The translations under genes and the position numbers were made by a program. A stretch of 64,000 nucleotides of DNA, taken from assembly GCA_023429135.1 (NCBI GenBank), contig JAEYWD010000008.1, positions 62,001-126,000 on the forward strand. Reading direction: 5' to 3'. The notes beneath the pieces were generated by a model. The model worked only from the letters and a program-made list of their open reading frames with translations, was not told where the DNA came from and ran no database searches. Source of the DNA: Bacteroidota bacterium (GTDB lineage Bacteria; Bacteroidota; Bacteroidia; Bacteroidales; JAAUTT01). This document shows positions 22,899 through 32,483 of this stretch, piece by piece (position 1 is the stretch's first letter; every line of letters begins with the position of its first letter).

Positions 22899-24710
22899 AT
22901 GAAAAGAATATTAAATTACTTTATTATAGCGGGGCTTTGCTTAAGCATTGTCTCATGCCAGGATGACTATATAGACTTAAACCCCACTGCTCAATTTACA
23001 GATGCCGCTTATTTTAAGCAAGCAAGCGATTTTAAAGCATTTAGTGCGGGTTTATATAGTAAGTTACCTAAATGGGATTTTGGTAATATGGATAATAACA
23101 CTGACTTATCGGCAAACGCAAACGGTTCCGGTTATGATTTGGGACATGGTACGATTGCTGTTGGGACCACTGGTGGTTGGGACTATTCAGGTATCCGTAA
23201 CTGTAATATTTTATTGTCAAAAGCAACTTCATATTCAGGTACAGGAGATATAAGCCAATATGTTGGTGAGGCTTACTTTTTCCGTGCATTTACCTATTTT
23301 GGGCTATTGAAAACCTATGGTGGTGTACCTATTGTAACTTCAGTACTGGATGTTAATTCTCCCGAATTACAGGCTCCACGTAACAGTCGTTACGAGGTGG
23401 TGGTACAAATCCTGGCCGACATGGATGAAGCTATTTTAAGATTGCCGGCTGAACAAAACATTCCTGCCGCTGATAAAGGTAGGGTAAGCAAATGGGCTGC
23501 CAGAGCATTTAAAGCGCAGGTTGAATTGTACGAAGCAACATGGGAAAAATATGTAGGAACCACTACCGATGGGGACGGATCCTCAAGCGGTGCTGGTAGT
23601 AAAGGCTATGATGCAGGTAATACAAATAAATATCTCGCCGATGTTATTGCATTAACCAAGGATGTGATTGAAAACGGAGGGTATTCTTTATGGAACAAAA
23701 ACAGTGATTCCAAAATGACTAATATAAGCTCCTGGTATCTCTTCAATCTGGAAGATGCTGGCAGCAATCCTGGCGGTTACGATAAAACAACCAATAATGA
23801 ATTTATTCTTTATACCGTTTACGATTACACTTTTAAGCAAAGCGGAACAAATGTAACCTGGACCTCCAGACAGTTATACCCAAGTCGTAAATTTGTCGAT
23901 ATGGCGGTTTGTACCGACGGACTGCCCGCCGAAAAATCTCCTTTGTTCCAGGGTTATCATAAAACAGGCGATGAATTTAAAAACAGAGACAGAAGATTAA
24001 TTAGTTATTTATATGGTGAAAATTATGCAAACGGAGTAAATAACCTGATTCCAACATCTGTCACTTTGGATTATGGAAGTTTGGGTTCAAGCGGGTATCA
24101 AAACAGCAAGTATTGCGTGTATAAGCCTGGCCCCGCTCCTAATGGACGCAGGACCGACGGAACCGAATCTGCTAATCTGCCCATTATCCGTTTGGCAGAA
24201 GTATATCTGATGTATGCAGAAGCCTTGGTTGAACTGAATGGTACTATTACAGATGCTCAATTGGATGCCTCTGTCAATAAATTGAGAGACCGGGCAGGAG
24301 TGGCTCCCCTGACCAATGCATTGGTTACGGCAAACGGGTTGGATATGAAAACTGAAATCCGCAGGGAAAGATCTATAGAATTATACCGGGAAGGCAAGCG
24401 TTTCGATGATCTGAAACGTTGGGGCATTCTGGAAGAGACGCTCAATCCTTCCCGTTTGGGAATGGTTGTAGGAGACGGTACTACTTATTCAACTTCTTTT
24501 AAAGATGCATCCGGAAACCCGACTACCTTATATAAAGCATCCAGTTTTGTTTTTGGCGAAGAGGCTGTAGAAACTCCTGCAGGGACACTAAACTGCGTTG
24601 TGATCGACAGTAAGACGAATCATTCGGTAGCGAAAAAGCACTACTTATGGCCTATCACCTCTGATCAGCTCAACCTGAATAAAAACCTTTTGCAAAATCC
24701 GGGTTATTAA
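22899..24710 (+). CDS. SusD-like surface glycan-binding lipoprotein
   Basis: A 603-residue lipoprotein that caps the SusC barrel and binds glycan at the cell surface. I start it at ATG 22899 because MKRILNYFIIAGLCLSIVSC is a clean lipoprotein signal with Cys20. An upstream ATG at 22836 would add 21 residues with no signal character. SusD hallmarks are DLNPTAQFTDAAYFKQ, the TPR-like helices around YVGEAYFFRAFTYFGLLKTY, and IRRERSIELYREGKRFDDLK near the C-terminus. It lies 96 bases after susC and 129 bases before the IPT-domain lipoprotein. Glycan specificity cannot be read from the sequence. Confidence 0.95.
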   Translation: MKRILNYFIIAGLCLSIVSCQDDYIDLNPTAQFTDAAYFKQASDFKAFSAGLYSKLPKWDFGNMDNNTDLSANANGSGYDLGHGTIAVGTTGGWDYSGIRNCNILLSKATSYSGTGDISQYVGEAYFFRAFTYFGLLKTYGGVPIVTSVLDVNSPELQAPRNSRYEVVVQILADMDEAILRLPAEQNIPAADKGRVSKWAARAFKAQVELYEATWEKYVGTTTDGDGSSSGAGSKGYDAGNTNKYLADVIALTKDVIENGGYSLWNKNSDSKMTNISSWYLFNLEDAGSNPGGYDKTTNNEFILYTVYDYTFKQSGTNVTWTSRQLYPSRKFVDMAVCTDGLPAEKSPLFQGYHKTGDEFKNRDRRLISYLYGENYANGVNNLIPTSVTLDYGSLGSSGYQNSKYCVYKPGPAPNGRRTDGTESANLPIIRLAEVYLMYAEALVELNGTITDAQLDASVNKLRDRAGVAPLTNALVTANGLDMKTEIRRERSIELYREGKRFDDLKRWGILEETLNPSRLGMVVGDGTTYSTSFKDASGNPTTLYKASSFVFGEEAVETPAGTLNCVVIDSKTNHSVAKKHYLWPITSDQLNLNKNLLQNPGY

Positions 24711-24839
24711 AATGACAGAATAAAAAAGGCATTCGTCCTCATATAAAATAACTTATAAAATGTCCAATGATAATAGATAACCTAAGCCGATCAACTATCA
24801 TAGACACCCTATGTGACCATAAATTAAAATATTGAACAC

Positions 24840-26327
24840 ATGAAACAAATGTTTAAATACATAAGCTTATTAATTATCCTCATAACTCTGTTTTGGCGTT
24901 GTGAAAAAGGCCCGGATTTTAAAGAGTACACATATCCGGCTCAGCAATCTTCAGGAATTAACCCTGCGAGTGGTTATGCCGGAACCTATGTAACTATTAC
25001 GGGAACAAATTTCGATACCCTTAAAAGAGCTGTAAAAGTCTGGTTTGGCGGTATTTTAGCCGATAGTGTAATAAGCTGCCAAGGTGACCAGATTGTAGTT
25101 AAAGTTCCCGCAGGAGCTGTTTCAGGCAGAGTGGGTCTGCAGGTCTGGACAACCAAAAGTGATTCAATTGGCATTTTTACTGTAATTCCGACTCCTAACT
25201 ATAGCAGTATCAGCGCCGATAGAGCAAAAGCGAATGAAACGGTTACTATTTCCGGCGAAAATTTTGGCACTGACATAGCAGGTGTAAAAGTATACATCGG
25301 CAGTAATGAAGCTGAAATTGTTTCGGTTTCCAACACAAAAATTCAATTTAAAGTCCCTGATGCTCCATCTGGTGCTCTTGTTTTAAAATTTGGCTCGTTT
25401 ACAGTTAAAGGACCTTACTTTTTTATTGGTGATGAAAAAATCAGCGGTAATCTGATTGGTCATTCAGGTTCCTGGGGTAATAACACTGCTACCATGATTA
25501 CCGCAGCCGTTGATGGTAACCTCACTACTTTTGTCGATGGAGCAACTGCAACCGGTTATGTAGGTTACGATTTTGGTTCAGGTAAAGGTGCGCATCTTAC
25601 ACTTGTACGTTATGCTCCCAGAACGTCCCATCCTCAACGAATGGTTGGCGGTGAAATCAGAGGGGCAAACGATCCAACGCTCTACGATTATGAAGTTTTA
25701 TATACTATTACACAACAACCACCTACTGGTGTATTTACAGATGCAATTATCAGCACAAGCAAAAACTACCGGTATATTTACTACTATTCGCCTAACGGAT
25801 ATTGCAACCTTTCAGAAATAGAATTCTATGGAAATGTTCTCGATATTCCGGTTCCTGCTGGTAAATACATTTTTGAATTCGACGACCCCTCCGGTACAGC
25901 CTGGATACCTCAACAAAATTCAACCTATGTAATCGAAAACAATAAGTTGAAGGTGACTTTTGATCCGGTTCAGTTTACAGGTACCAGTAAACGGCGGGCC
26001 GATCTGAAATTCATGAACACCCCCTGGATTTACACCAAAGATTACCCGATAATGGCCATTAAATTTACCAAACCTGCCGTTGTAAACTTCAGACCGGATA
26101 TAACAGGCCTTAGCTCTGGTTTTACCAATAATGACTACAAGAAGGATTTTGAATCAAAGAACGTATATTATTGGGATTTGTCAGAAAAGACAACCAGCGA
26201 CAGGGTTGAATGTGGTATCTTCCAGTTTAAAATCCCTGATATTACCTCAGCAGAAACTGGTTACGAGGTGGATTGGGTAAGAACTTTTAAAACACAAGCA
26301 GAATTACAGACTTTTCTTGGTTTGTAA
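24840..26327 (+). CDS. IPT/TIG-domain surface glycan-binding protein (SusE/F position)
   Basis: A 495-residue lipoprotein-like product (Cys21 after LITLFWR). Two IPT/TIG immunoglobulin-like domains follow: INPASGYAGTYVTITGTNF at about 40-115 and ISADRAKANETVTISGENF at about 122-195. Then come a discoidin/F5-8C-like module (TMITAAVDGNLTTFVDGAT to NLSEIEFYGNV) and a C-terminal beta-rich domain (about 340-495). Proteins of this plan directly after SusD usually serve as extra surface glycan-binding proteins that hold the polysaccharide outside. No catalytic residues are evident. It ends 13 bases before a strong terminator, so it closes the susC-susD transcript. Confidence 0.85.
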   Translation: MKQMFKYISLLIILITLFWRCEKGPDFKEYTYPAQQSSGINPASGYAGTYVTITGTNFDTLKRAVKVWFGGILADSVISCQGDQIVVKVPAGAVSGRVGLQVWTTKSDSIGIFTVIPTPNYSSISADRAKANETVTISGENFGTDIAGVKVYIGSNEAEIVSVSNTKIQFKVPDAPSGALVLKFGSFTVKGPYFFIGDEKISGNLIGHSGSWGNNTATMITAAVDGNLTTFVDGATATGYVGYDFGSGKGAHLTLVRYAPRTSHPQRMVGGEIRGANDPTLYDYEVLYTITQQPPTGVFTDAIISTSKNYRYIYYYSPNGYCNLSEIEFYGNVLDIPVPAGKYIFEFDDPSGTAWIPQQNSTYVIENNKLKVTFDPVQFTGTSKRRADLKFMNTPWIYTKDYPIMAIKFTKPAVVNFRPDITGLSSGFTNNDYKKDFESKNVYYWDLSEKTTSDRVECGIFQFKIPDITSAETGYEVDWVRTFKTQAELQTFLGL

Positions 26328-26340
26328 TATTCAATAGCAC

Positions 26341-26383
26341 AAAGAGGCTGTGTAAACAATTTGACTCACACAGCCTCTTTCTT
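26341..26383 (+). terminator. Strong rho-independent terminator
   Basis: AAAGAGGCTGTGT (26341-26353) and ACACAGCCTCTTT (26368-26380) form a perfect 13-bp stem with a 14-base loop, followed by ctt. It stands right after the IPT-domain gene stop and 24 bases before the first lyase gene. The lyase genes must have their own promoter or depend on read-through. Confidence 0.85.
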
Positions 26384-26406
26384 AAATCAAAACTGACTCG
26401 TTTACC

Positions 26407-27654
26407 ATGAGAAAATTAATTATTATTCTTTTATTACCAATCACAACATTCCTTTTGAATTGTGGAAAAGATGAAGGAAAAACTCCTGAAGAAGAAGAGA
26501 ACCCACCACTTAAAGAAGAATTCCCTATTGACGATGCAAAAACGTTTGTACATCCCGGACTACTGCATAAAGAATCGGATTTTACCCGGATAAAGGTTAA
26601 AGTAAATGAAGGCTCTGAGCCATGGATTTCAGGATGGAATGTTTTAAAAGCTAACTCTCATGCCAGCCTTTCTTATTCACCAAATCCGGTTGAAAAACTG
26701 ATCAGAGGAGGAAGCTCGGCCGAAGAGCCGGAACCGGATAATTACAGTCGTGCTATGAATGATGTTGCTGCTGCTTACCAGTGCGCTATCCGGTGGAAAA
26801 TTAGCGGCGATGCGGCATATGCTGATAAAGCAGTTCAAATACTGAATGCATGGGCCTCAACCTGTAAAAAACTAAGTGGAAACTCAAATGTAGCTCTCGC
26901 TGCTGGTATTTATGGTTACCAATTTGCCAATGCTGCAGAAATTTTGCGCAGCTATGAGGGTTGGTCAACTAAGGATTTTGCAGCATATAAGCAATGGATG
27001 CTCGACGTGTTTTATTCGGTCAGCCATGCATTTCTGCAAACACACTGGGGTACCTGTATCAGTCACTACTGGGCAAACTGGGATCTGGCTAATCTTGCAA
27101 ATGTTATGGCTATTGGTGTTTTAGCAGACAGTGCTGATATTTACAACGAAGCGATTGAATATTTAATAAAAGGACAAGGAAACGGACAATTGAAGAAAGC
27201 AATTTATTTCATCCATCCCGACGGACTTGGACAATTGCAGGAAAGCGGAAGAGACCAGGGCCATTCACTCCTTTGTGTCGGTTTGTTGGGTACAATTTGC
27301 GAGATGGCATGGAATCAGGGAGATAACCTTTACGGGTACGATGATAACCGGGTATTGAGAGGCGCAGAATATGCAGCCCGCTATAATTTTGACCTGGGAA
27401 AAGTATATTTTGAACCATATAACAACTGCGATAATGTGAACCATACGGTGATAAGTGACAATGGAAAAGGTGGCAAACGCCCCATATGGGAAAGTTTATA
27501 CAATCACTACGTTAAGCGGCAGGGCCTTAATGCACCAAATATTACCTTAGCTATCAAGGTACACCGTCCCGAAGGCGGGGGCGGCGATTACGGAGGAACC
27601 AGCGGAGGCTTTGATACCCTAGGCTTTGGAACCCTGATGTTTTCTCTTGATTAA
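26407..27654 (+). CDS. Alginate-lyase-fold lipoprotein, PL38-like (copy 1)
   Basis: A 415-residue lipoprotein (Cys19, TFLLNC) with the alpha-toroid Alginate_lyase domain from about residue 45, opening FVHPGLLHKESDFTRIK. Shared landmarks are EEPEPDNYSRAMNDVAAAY, WANWDLANL (about 221-229) and ESGRDQGHS (about 279-287), which carries the conserved Arg and His likely to act in catalysis. Family PL38 members cleave glucuronan or alginate-like uronic acid chains by beta-elimination. The exact substrate here is inferred. Two relatives follow at 27712 and 29652; copies 1 and 2 are much closer to each other than to copy 3. The product end would be unsaturated uronate, the substrate class of the GH88 at 10053. 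Confidence 0.85.
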   Translation: MRKLIIILLLPITTFLLNCGKDEGKTPEEEENPPLKEEFPIDDAKTFVHPGLLHKESDFTRIKVKVNEGSEPWISGWNVLKANSHASLSYSPNPVEKLIRGGSSAEEPEPDNYSRAMNDVAAAYQCAIRWKISGDAAYADKAVQILNAWASTCKKLSGNSNVALAAGIYGYQFANAAEILRSYEGWSTKDFAAYKQWMLDVFYSVSHAFLQTHWGTCISHYWANWDLANLANVMAIGVLADSADIYNEAIEYLIKGQGNGQLKKAIYFIHPDGLGQLQESGRDQGHSLLCVGLLGTICEMAWNQGDNLYGYDDNRVLRGAEYAARYNFDLGKVYFEPYNNCDNVNHTVISDNGKGGKRPIWESLYNHYVKRQGLNAPNITLAIKVHRPEGGGGDYGGTSGGFDTLGFGTLMFSLD

Positions 27655-27672
27655 CCAAATAACAATATTCGT

Positions 27673-27691
27673 CTAATTATCTAATAATTAG
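27673..27691. repeat. AT-rich hairpin between lyase copies 1 and 2
   Basis: CTAATTA (27673-27679) and TAATTAG (27685-27691) form a 7-bp stem with a 5-base loop in the 57-base gap between the two lyase genes. It may stabilise or process the transcript; no T-run supports termination. Confidence 0.3.
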
Positions 27692-27711
27692 AAAAACGAA
27701 ATACTCAAGAA

Positions 27712-28998
27712 ATGACACGCATAGTTTACTTCATGTTTTTAGTAATGTCAGGTTCTTTTTTGATAACCTGTAAGACAGGGGCAGATGCGGATGTAAAACC
27801 CGCTGATACTGTATCAGTAATTTATCGTATTGATACATTAGCAACTAATATTGCAATGAAACATAGTGGAGCCTATTATTCGCAGAATGATATAGACAGG
27901 GCTAAAACAAACCTGACTAGTGAACCATGGGCCAGTGGTTGGACCAAATTAATAAATAACCCTCATGCCCAAACAAATTATACTGCACATCCGACAGCTA
28001 AAATTATAAGAGGCGGAAAAAGTCCTGAAGAACCCGACCCGGACAACTATTCAAATGCCATGAATGATGCAGCCGCAGCTTTTCAACTTGGGCTCCGCTG
28101 GAAAATTACAGGTGAAGCAAATTACGCTCAATCTGCTGTAAATATTTTAAATGCATGGTCTAATTCTTGCACTAGCATTAGCGGTGATCCAAATGCGGCG
28201 CTTGCAGCAGGCATTTATGGATATCAATTTGCAATTGCCGGTGAGCAGCTAAGAGATTATACAGGATGGAAAACAACTGATTTTGCCAAATACCAGCAAT
28301 GGATGCTGGATGTTTTTTATCCGCAAAACTATTCTTTCCTGGCATTTCATCAAGGATGTCATCCAAAACACGCATGGTCGAACTGGGATTTATGTAACAT
28401 GGCTTCGGCAATGGCAATCGGTATTTTGGCCGATAAACGAAGCATTTATAATTACGTGATCAACTATTACCAGAAAGGAAGTGGAAATGGAAATAATTTT
28501 AATACCATTTTCCATGTATTTTCAGGCGCTGATTCCACAATGGCCGAAATGCAGGAAAGCGGAAGAGATCAGGGACACTGTACACTTTCATTGGCTTTAT
28601 TAACTACCATTTGCCAATTGGCATGGAACCAGGGAGACGACCTTTGGGGGTTTAGAAACAATATTGTTTTGAAAGCGAGTGAATATGTGGCTAAATACAA
28701 TATAGCCATGATGAATGTGCCTTATAAAGAATATAGCTGGAACGAAGGAGACCCATGGACCGGGTGCGGCGTTAAAACCACCTTGTTGCCCGAAATAGGT
28801 TCGAGTGGCAGAGGATCCTTAAGGCCTATGTGGACATTGATTTACAATCATTATGCAAAAATTAAGCATCTGTCGAATACCACCTATACAGCCATGGGAG
28901 TTCAGCGGACCGAACCTGAAGGGGGCGGAGGCGATTACGGCCCAAATAGCGGTGGTTTTGATCAGTTAGGTTTTGGAACGTTGTTATTTACGAAATAA
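27712..28998 (+). CDS. Alginate-lyase-fold lipoprotein, PL38-like (copy 2)
   Basis: A 428-residue lipoprotein (Cys20, SFLITC) and close paralogue of the gene just upstream. It shares IIRGGKSPEEPDPDNYSNAM, NAALAAGIYGYQFA, WSNWDLCNMASAMAIG and ESGRDQGHC (about 282-290), in the same order and spacing. It ends with the same glycine-rich segment EPEGGGGDYGPNSGGFD and LGFGTLLF seen in copy 1. It carries an extra insertion of about 10 residues around YSWNEGDPWTGCGVK where copy 1 has a shorter loop. That difference lies near the presumed cleft and could change chain-end preference. The pair looks like a tandem duplication. Confidence 0.85.
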   Translation: MTRIVYFMFLVMSGSFLITCKTGADADVKPADTVSVIYRIDTLATNIAMKHSGAYYSQNDIDRAKTNLTSEPWASGWTKLINNPHAQTNYTAHPTAKIIRGGKSPEEPDPDNYSNAMNDAAAAFQLGLRWKITGEANYAQSAVNILNAWSNSCTSISGDPNAALAAGIYGYQFAIAGEQLRDYTGWKTTDFAKYQQWMLDVFYPQNYSFLAFHQGCHPKHAWSNWDLCNMASAMAIGILADKRSIYNYVINYYQKGSGNGNNFNTIFHVFSGADSTMAEMQESGRDQGHCTLSLALLTTICQLAWNQGDDLWGFRNNIVLKASEYVAKYNIAMMNVPYKEYSWNEGDPWTGCGVKTTLLPEIGSSGRGSLRPMWTLIYNHYAKIKHLSNTTYTAMGVQRTEPEGGGGDYGPNSGGFDQLGFGTLLFTK

Positions 28999-29223
28999 TT
29001 TAAAGAGAATTAGGTATTTAATTAATTTTGATGATACCCGAGTTATCAAATGTTTTTAGGAATTTGAAGATGGATCTTCTATTACCCGGCCGATAATCAT
29101 TTCTCTTTTAAATTAGCTATAAACATATTAACTCTTCGTGGTTTTTTGGAAGCATTATCAGGGACTTTATTCAATGATTTGAATTTAAATGTTTATGACA
29201 GTAATATGTAGTAGTTAGTTATT

Positions 29224-29254
29224 AAGCCATCCTTCCGTGATGGAAGGTGGCTTT
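29224..29254 (+). terminator. Terminator after lyase copy 2
   Basis: AAGCCATCCTTCC (29224-29236) pairs with GGAAGGTGGCTT (29242-29253) across a gtgat loop with one mismatch or wobble, followed by taat. It lies 225 bases after the copy 2 stop and should end that transcript. Confidence 0.65.
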
Positions 29255-29382
29255 AATACACTAATGACTTCTTTATAACTGATCTAAAAACAATAGGGTT
29301 TTAGCAAGAATTTTTAACTTTTCAGGATTGTGTTATACGGATTATTAACTAGGACTGATATTCAAATTGTAAGTATATATAA

Positions 29383-29502
29383 ATGCTTATGGATAGAACT
29401 ATATTTTCAAAGTGTCGTGCCTCAGTAATATTATCGCTTATTATCACAGTTTTATGCTGCATGTTGATTGTTCTGATGTTAATGCTATTTGAACAGCAAT
29501 AA
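29383..29502 (+). CDS. Possible 39-aa single-pass membrane microprotein
   Basis: ATG at 29383 opens a 39-codon frame ending at taa 29500-29502. The first 13 residues are basic and polar (MLMDRTIFSKCRA). The next ~22 are a solid hydrophobic helix (VILSLIITVLCCMLIVLM) and the tail is FEQQ. The positive-inside layout suggests an N-in membrane peptide. There is no obvious ribosome-binding site, which is normal in this phylum, and no homologue that I recognise. It could be chance in AT-rich DNA or a stump of a larger membrane protein. Confidence 0.3.
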   Translation: MLMDRTIFSKCRASVILSLIITVLCCMLIVLMLMLFEQQ

Positions 29503-29651
29503 GTTGATCAGCAAGTGGGTAACAACACAAACCTTCGGGTAAGCATATTACTAATGGTTGCTTAAAGGTAATGAACGTAAACAGAAAGACAATATTGGAA
29601 CCGGACCAGGTGGTTTAGGGTAAGAGCTTATTTTTATCGACATTTAAAAGT

Positions 29652-30758
29652 ATGAAAAAAAAATTAATAATTGGCTTATTGTGGGTTTGCTTCGGGTTAC
29701 AAGCCCAGAAATTCATTCATCCCGGGGTGCTGCACACAAACGAGAGGATCAGTTATATGCGAATTATGTTGCAGCAAAAGCTGGAACCGGCTTACGGTTC
29801 GTTTTTGTTGCTGAAAGAACATCCATATGCAAAATCCAACTATAAAATGCAGGGGCCCTTCAGTGTTATCTCACGCGATGGTGCTTTTGCCTATACGAAA
29901 GGTAAAATGGAGGCCGACTTCAGTGCGGCTTACCTCAATTCGGTTATGTGGTTTTTAACCAATGATAAGTTCCATGCTGAAAAATCGCTTGAGATCCTGA
30001 CGCTTTATGCCGATTCGCTGCAAATGATCCCTAAAACCAACGATGCTCCGCTACTGGCAGGTTTGGAAGGCTTCAAAATTATTTATTCGCTTGAAATATT
30101 AAAGTATACATATCACAACATCCCTAAAAAGAAAATCAGGAAAATTGAACTCATGTTTAAAAATCTGTTCATCCCGGTATTGGAAAGATTTTACACGGCA
30201 CCGCCTTATACCAATGGAAACTGGGGACCAGTAGTAACGAAAACCTACATGGCTGCAGGAATATGTTTTAACGACCGGAACATGTACAATAAAGCAAAAG
30301 ATTTCTACCTGCATGCACACGATAACGGTACGATTGAAAACTATATCGACGGCGAAACCGGACAAATTCAGGAGTCAGGACGCGATCAGGGACATCCGCA
30401 ATTAGGCCTGGGCGCTATGGCAACTATATGTGAACTGGCATGGCAACAAGGCGATGATCTCTACTCAGCATTGGGTAACCGTCTGTTAAAGGGCTATGAA
30501 TATGTAGCGAAGTACAACCTCGGATATGAAGTGCCTTACAAACAATGGACCGATATCACTGGTAAATACTGTAACTGGACTACTATTTCCGAAAAAAGTC
30601 GCGGCTCATTCCGCCCGATTTATGAAATTGCATACAACCATTTTTTCAGGCGCAAAGGTTTTCCAATGCCATATACGTTGGAAGTATTGAAAAAAATCCG
30701 TCCTGAAGGTTTCGAACGCGACGAACCCGCTTTCGGTTCTTTATTATTTAACGATTAA
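29652..30758 (+). CDS. Alginate-lyase-fold secreted enzyme, PL38-like (copy 3, divergent)
   Basis: A 368-residue exported protein (signal MKKKLIIGLLWVCFGLQAQ, no lipobox) of the same family as copies 1 and 2. It keeps FIHPGVLHTNERISYMRI, QIQESGRDQGHPQLG (about 238-252), ICELAWQQGDDLY and YEYVAKYNLGYEVPYKQW. It lacks the EEPxPDNYS motif, which is replaced by ISRDGAFAYTKGKMEADFS, and has NGNWGPVVTK in place of the WxNWDL segment. It also lacks the GGGGDYG loop near the end. These changes fall around the expected cleft and suggest a different substrate or endo/exo mode. It starts a new operon and is followed three bases later by GH43. Confidence 0.83.
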   Translation: MKKKLIIGLLWVCFGLQAQKFIHPGVLHTNERISYMRIMLQQKLEPAYGSFLLLKEHPYAKSNYKMQGPFSVISRDGAFAYTKGKMEADFSAAYLNSVMWFLTNDKFHAEKSLEILTLYADSLQMIPKTNDAPLLAGLEGFKIIYSLEILKYTYHNIPKKKIRKIELMFKNLFIPVLERFYTAPPYTNGNWGPVVTKTYMAAGICFNDRNMYNKAKDFYLHAHDNGTIENYIDGETGQIQESGRDQGHPQLGLGAMATICELAWQQGDDLYSALGNRLLKGYEYVAKYNLGYEVPYKQWTDITGKYCNWTTISEKSRGSFRPIYEIAYNHFFRRKGFPMPYTLEVLKKIRPEGFERDEPAFGSLLFND

Positions 30759-30761
30759 AAA

Positions 30762-32417
30762 ATGAAAACAATAGTATTGCTTTTTTCTGTTCTAACCCTT
30801 GCCAATACTTTATATGCTCAGGTCTGGATATCCGACAATGGTGATGGAACATATAAAAATCCCGTATTAAACGCGGATTATTCCGATCCTGACTTAATTC
30901 GCGTCGGCGATGATTATTACATGACGGCATCGAGCTTTAATTGTGTCCCCGGACTTCCCATTCTTCATTCGAAGGATTTGGTTAATTGGCAAATTGTAAA
31001 TTATGCTTTGCCCGAATTAAGGATGGAAGGCGCGGAACCACAGAGTTTCTTTGACAAGACTCAGCATGGAAAGGGTGTCTGGGCACCATGTATACGTTAT
31101 CATAAAGGAGAATTTATGATTTACTGGGGCGATCCGGATTTCGGGATTTATGTGGTTAAAACAAAAGACATACTCGGACAATGGGGAGAGCCGGTTTTGG
31201 TTTTATCAGGCAAAGGGAGAATAGACCCCAGCCCTTTATTCGATACCGATGGAAAAATTTACCTGGTTCATGCATGGGCGGGTAGCAGAGCCAAGTTAAA
31301 CAGCATTCTTACTGTTTGCGAGCTGAACCAGGACGGTACAAAGTCCACAGGAAAAGAGAGTCTTGTTTTCGACGGGAATGATGGAGTGAACTTTACGCTG
31401 GAAGGAAGCAAGTTGTACAAAAAAGACGATTATTACTATATCCTGGCCCCTGCAGGAGGCGTTGAAAATGGCTGGCAGTTAGCACTTCGTTCCAAAAACG
31501 TATATGGCCCATATGAAGTTAAAAAGGTATTGTCTCAAGGCTCAACAAATATAAACGGGCCTCATCAGGGCGGCCTGGTCGATACACAAACAGGAGAATG
31601 GTGGTTTATACACTTCCAGGACAAAGGTGCTTATGGCCGCATTATCCATTTACAGCCAGTAAGATGGAAAGACGAATGGCCGGTGATTGGAATCAATGAT
31701 AAAGACTATTGCGGAGAGCCGGTGATTACTTACAAAAAGCCGAATGTAAACAGTACCTGGCCGGTTTCCGGTCCGCAGGAAAGTGATGAGTTTAATTCAA
31801 ATAAATTGGGTTTACAATGGCAATGGCATGCAAACCCTGGTCAGGCATGGTGTTTCCCTTCAGCAAACGGATATTTACGTTTATACGGTCAATATTATCC
31901 CGCAGATTATAAGAACATGTGGGACATCGCGAATTTGTTGCTGCAAAAGATACCAGCCCCGGAATTCACATCAACAGTAAAAATAACAACAATATTGCGA
32001 AATGAAGGTGACAAAGCCGGTTTGATTATGATGGGGATGGATTATTCTTACATAGCCCTGGTAAAAAAAGGCGATGGGTACTTATTGGAACAAATATGCT
32101 GTACAAATGCCGAACAAAAATCCGAGGAAAAAACAAAAGCCGAAATTCCTTTAGAAAACCTAAAGATTGATAAGCGCCTAAATTATCAGTCACCTATTGA
32201 CAATGTGCATCTTTATCTGCGCCTTCAAATTAAAGAGGGTGGAAACTGTATTTTCAGTTATAGTCTGGATGGAAAAGAATTTCATCAGGCAGGTGAAGCC
32301 TTCAAAGCCCGGCAGGGTAAATGGATAGGCGCAAAAATGGGAATGTTTATTCTAAATAAAACTGCAGGCACCGATCGTTCCTGGGTAGACCTGGACTGGT
32401 TCAGAGTTGATAGATAA
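30762..32417 (+). CDS. GH43 (subfamily 12-like) beta-xylosidase/arabinofuranosidase with C-terminal beta-sandwich
   Basis: A 551-residue exported enzyme (signal MKTIVLLFSVLTLANTLYAQ). The propeller begins KNPVLNADYSDPDLIRVGDD, with the catalytic base Asp42. The modulator Asp is in KGRIDPSPLFD (about 158) and the general acid Glu in FTLEGSKLYK (about 212). Residues ~340-551 form the C-terminal concanavalin-like sandwich typical of the xylosidase group (DEFNSNKLGLQWQWHANPGQ). The family releases terminal xylose or arabinofuranose from side chains. It is separated by three bases from the copy 3 lyase and followed by GH28, so the three are co-transcribed. Confidence 0.92.
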   Translation: MKTIVLLFSVLTLANTLYAQVWISDNGDGTYKNPVLNADYSDPDLIRVGDDYYMTASSFNCVPGLPILHSKDLVNWQIVNYALPELRMEGAEPQSFFDKTQHGKGVWAPCIRYHKGEFMIYWGDPDFGIYVVKTKDILGQWGEPVLVLSGKGRIDPSPLFDTDGKIYLVHAWAGSRAKLNSILTVCELNQDGTKSTGKESLVFDGNDGVNFTLEGSKLYKKDDYYYILAPAGGVENGWQLALRSKNVYGPYEVKKVLSQGSTNINGPHQGGLVDTQTGEWWFIHFQDKGAYGRIIHLQPVRWKDEWPVIGINDKDYCGEPVITYKKPNVNSTWPVSGPQESDEFNSNKLGLQWQWHANPGQAWCFPSANGYLRLYGQYYPADYKNMWDIANLLLQKIPAPEFTSTVKITTILRNEGDKAGLIMMGMDYSYIALVKKGDGYLLEQICCTNAEQKSEEKTKAEIPLENLKIDKRLNYQSPIDNVHLYLRLQIKEGGNCIFSYSLDGKEFHQAGEAFKARQGKWIGAKMGMFILNKTAGTDRSWVDLDWFRVDR

Positions 32418-32483
32418 ATGAGTGCAAACTATTTACCTGTGTCTTACAACTAACTTCTTATGTTTAAAACAATTGATTTATTT

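Larger units (their letters stand above)
28999..29651. other. 653-base gap with a terminator and a possible microprotein
   Basis: This is the largest non-coding stretch of the locus. It contains a GC-rich hairpin at 29224-29254 and a possible 39-codon gene at 29383-29502, listed separately. The remainder is AT-rich with no clear gene and probably holds the promoter of the second enzyme operon (copy 3 lyase, GH43, GH28, esterase). Confidence 0.5.
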
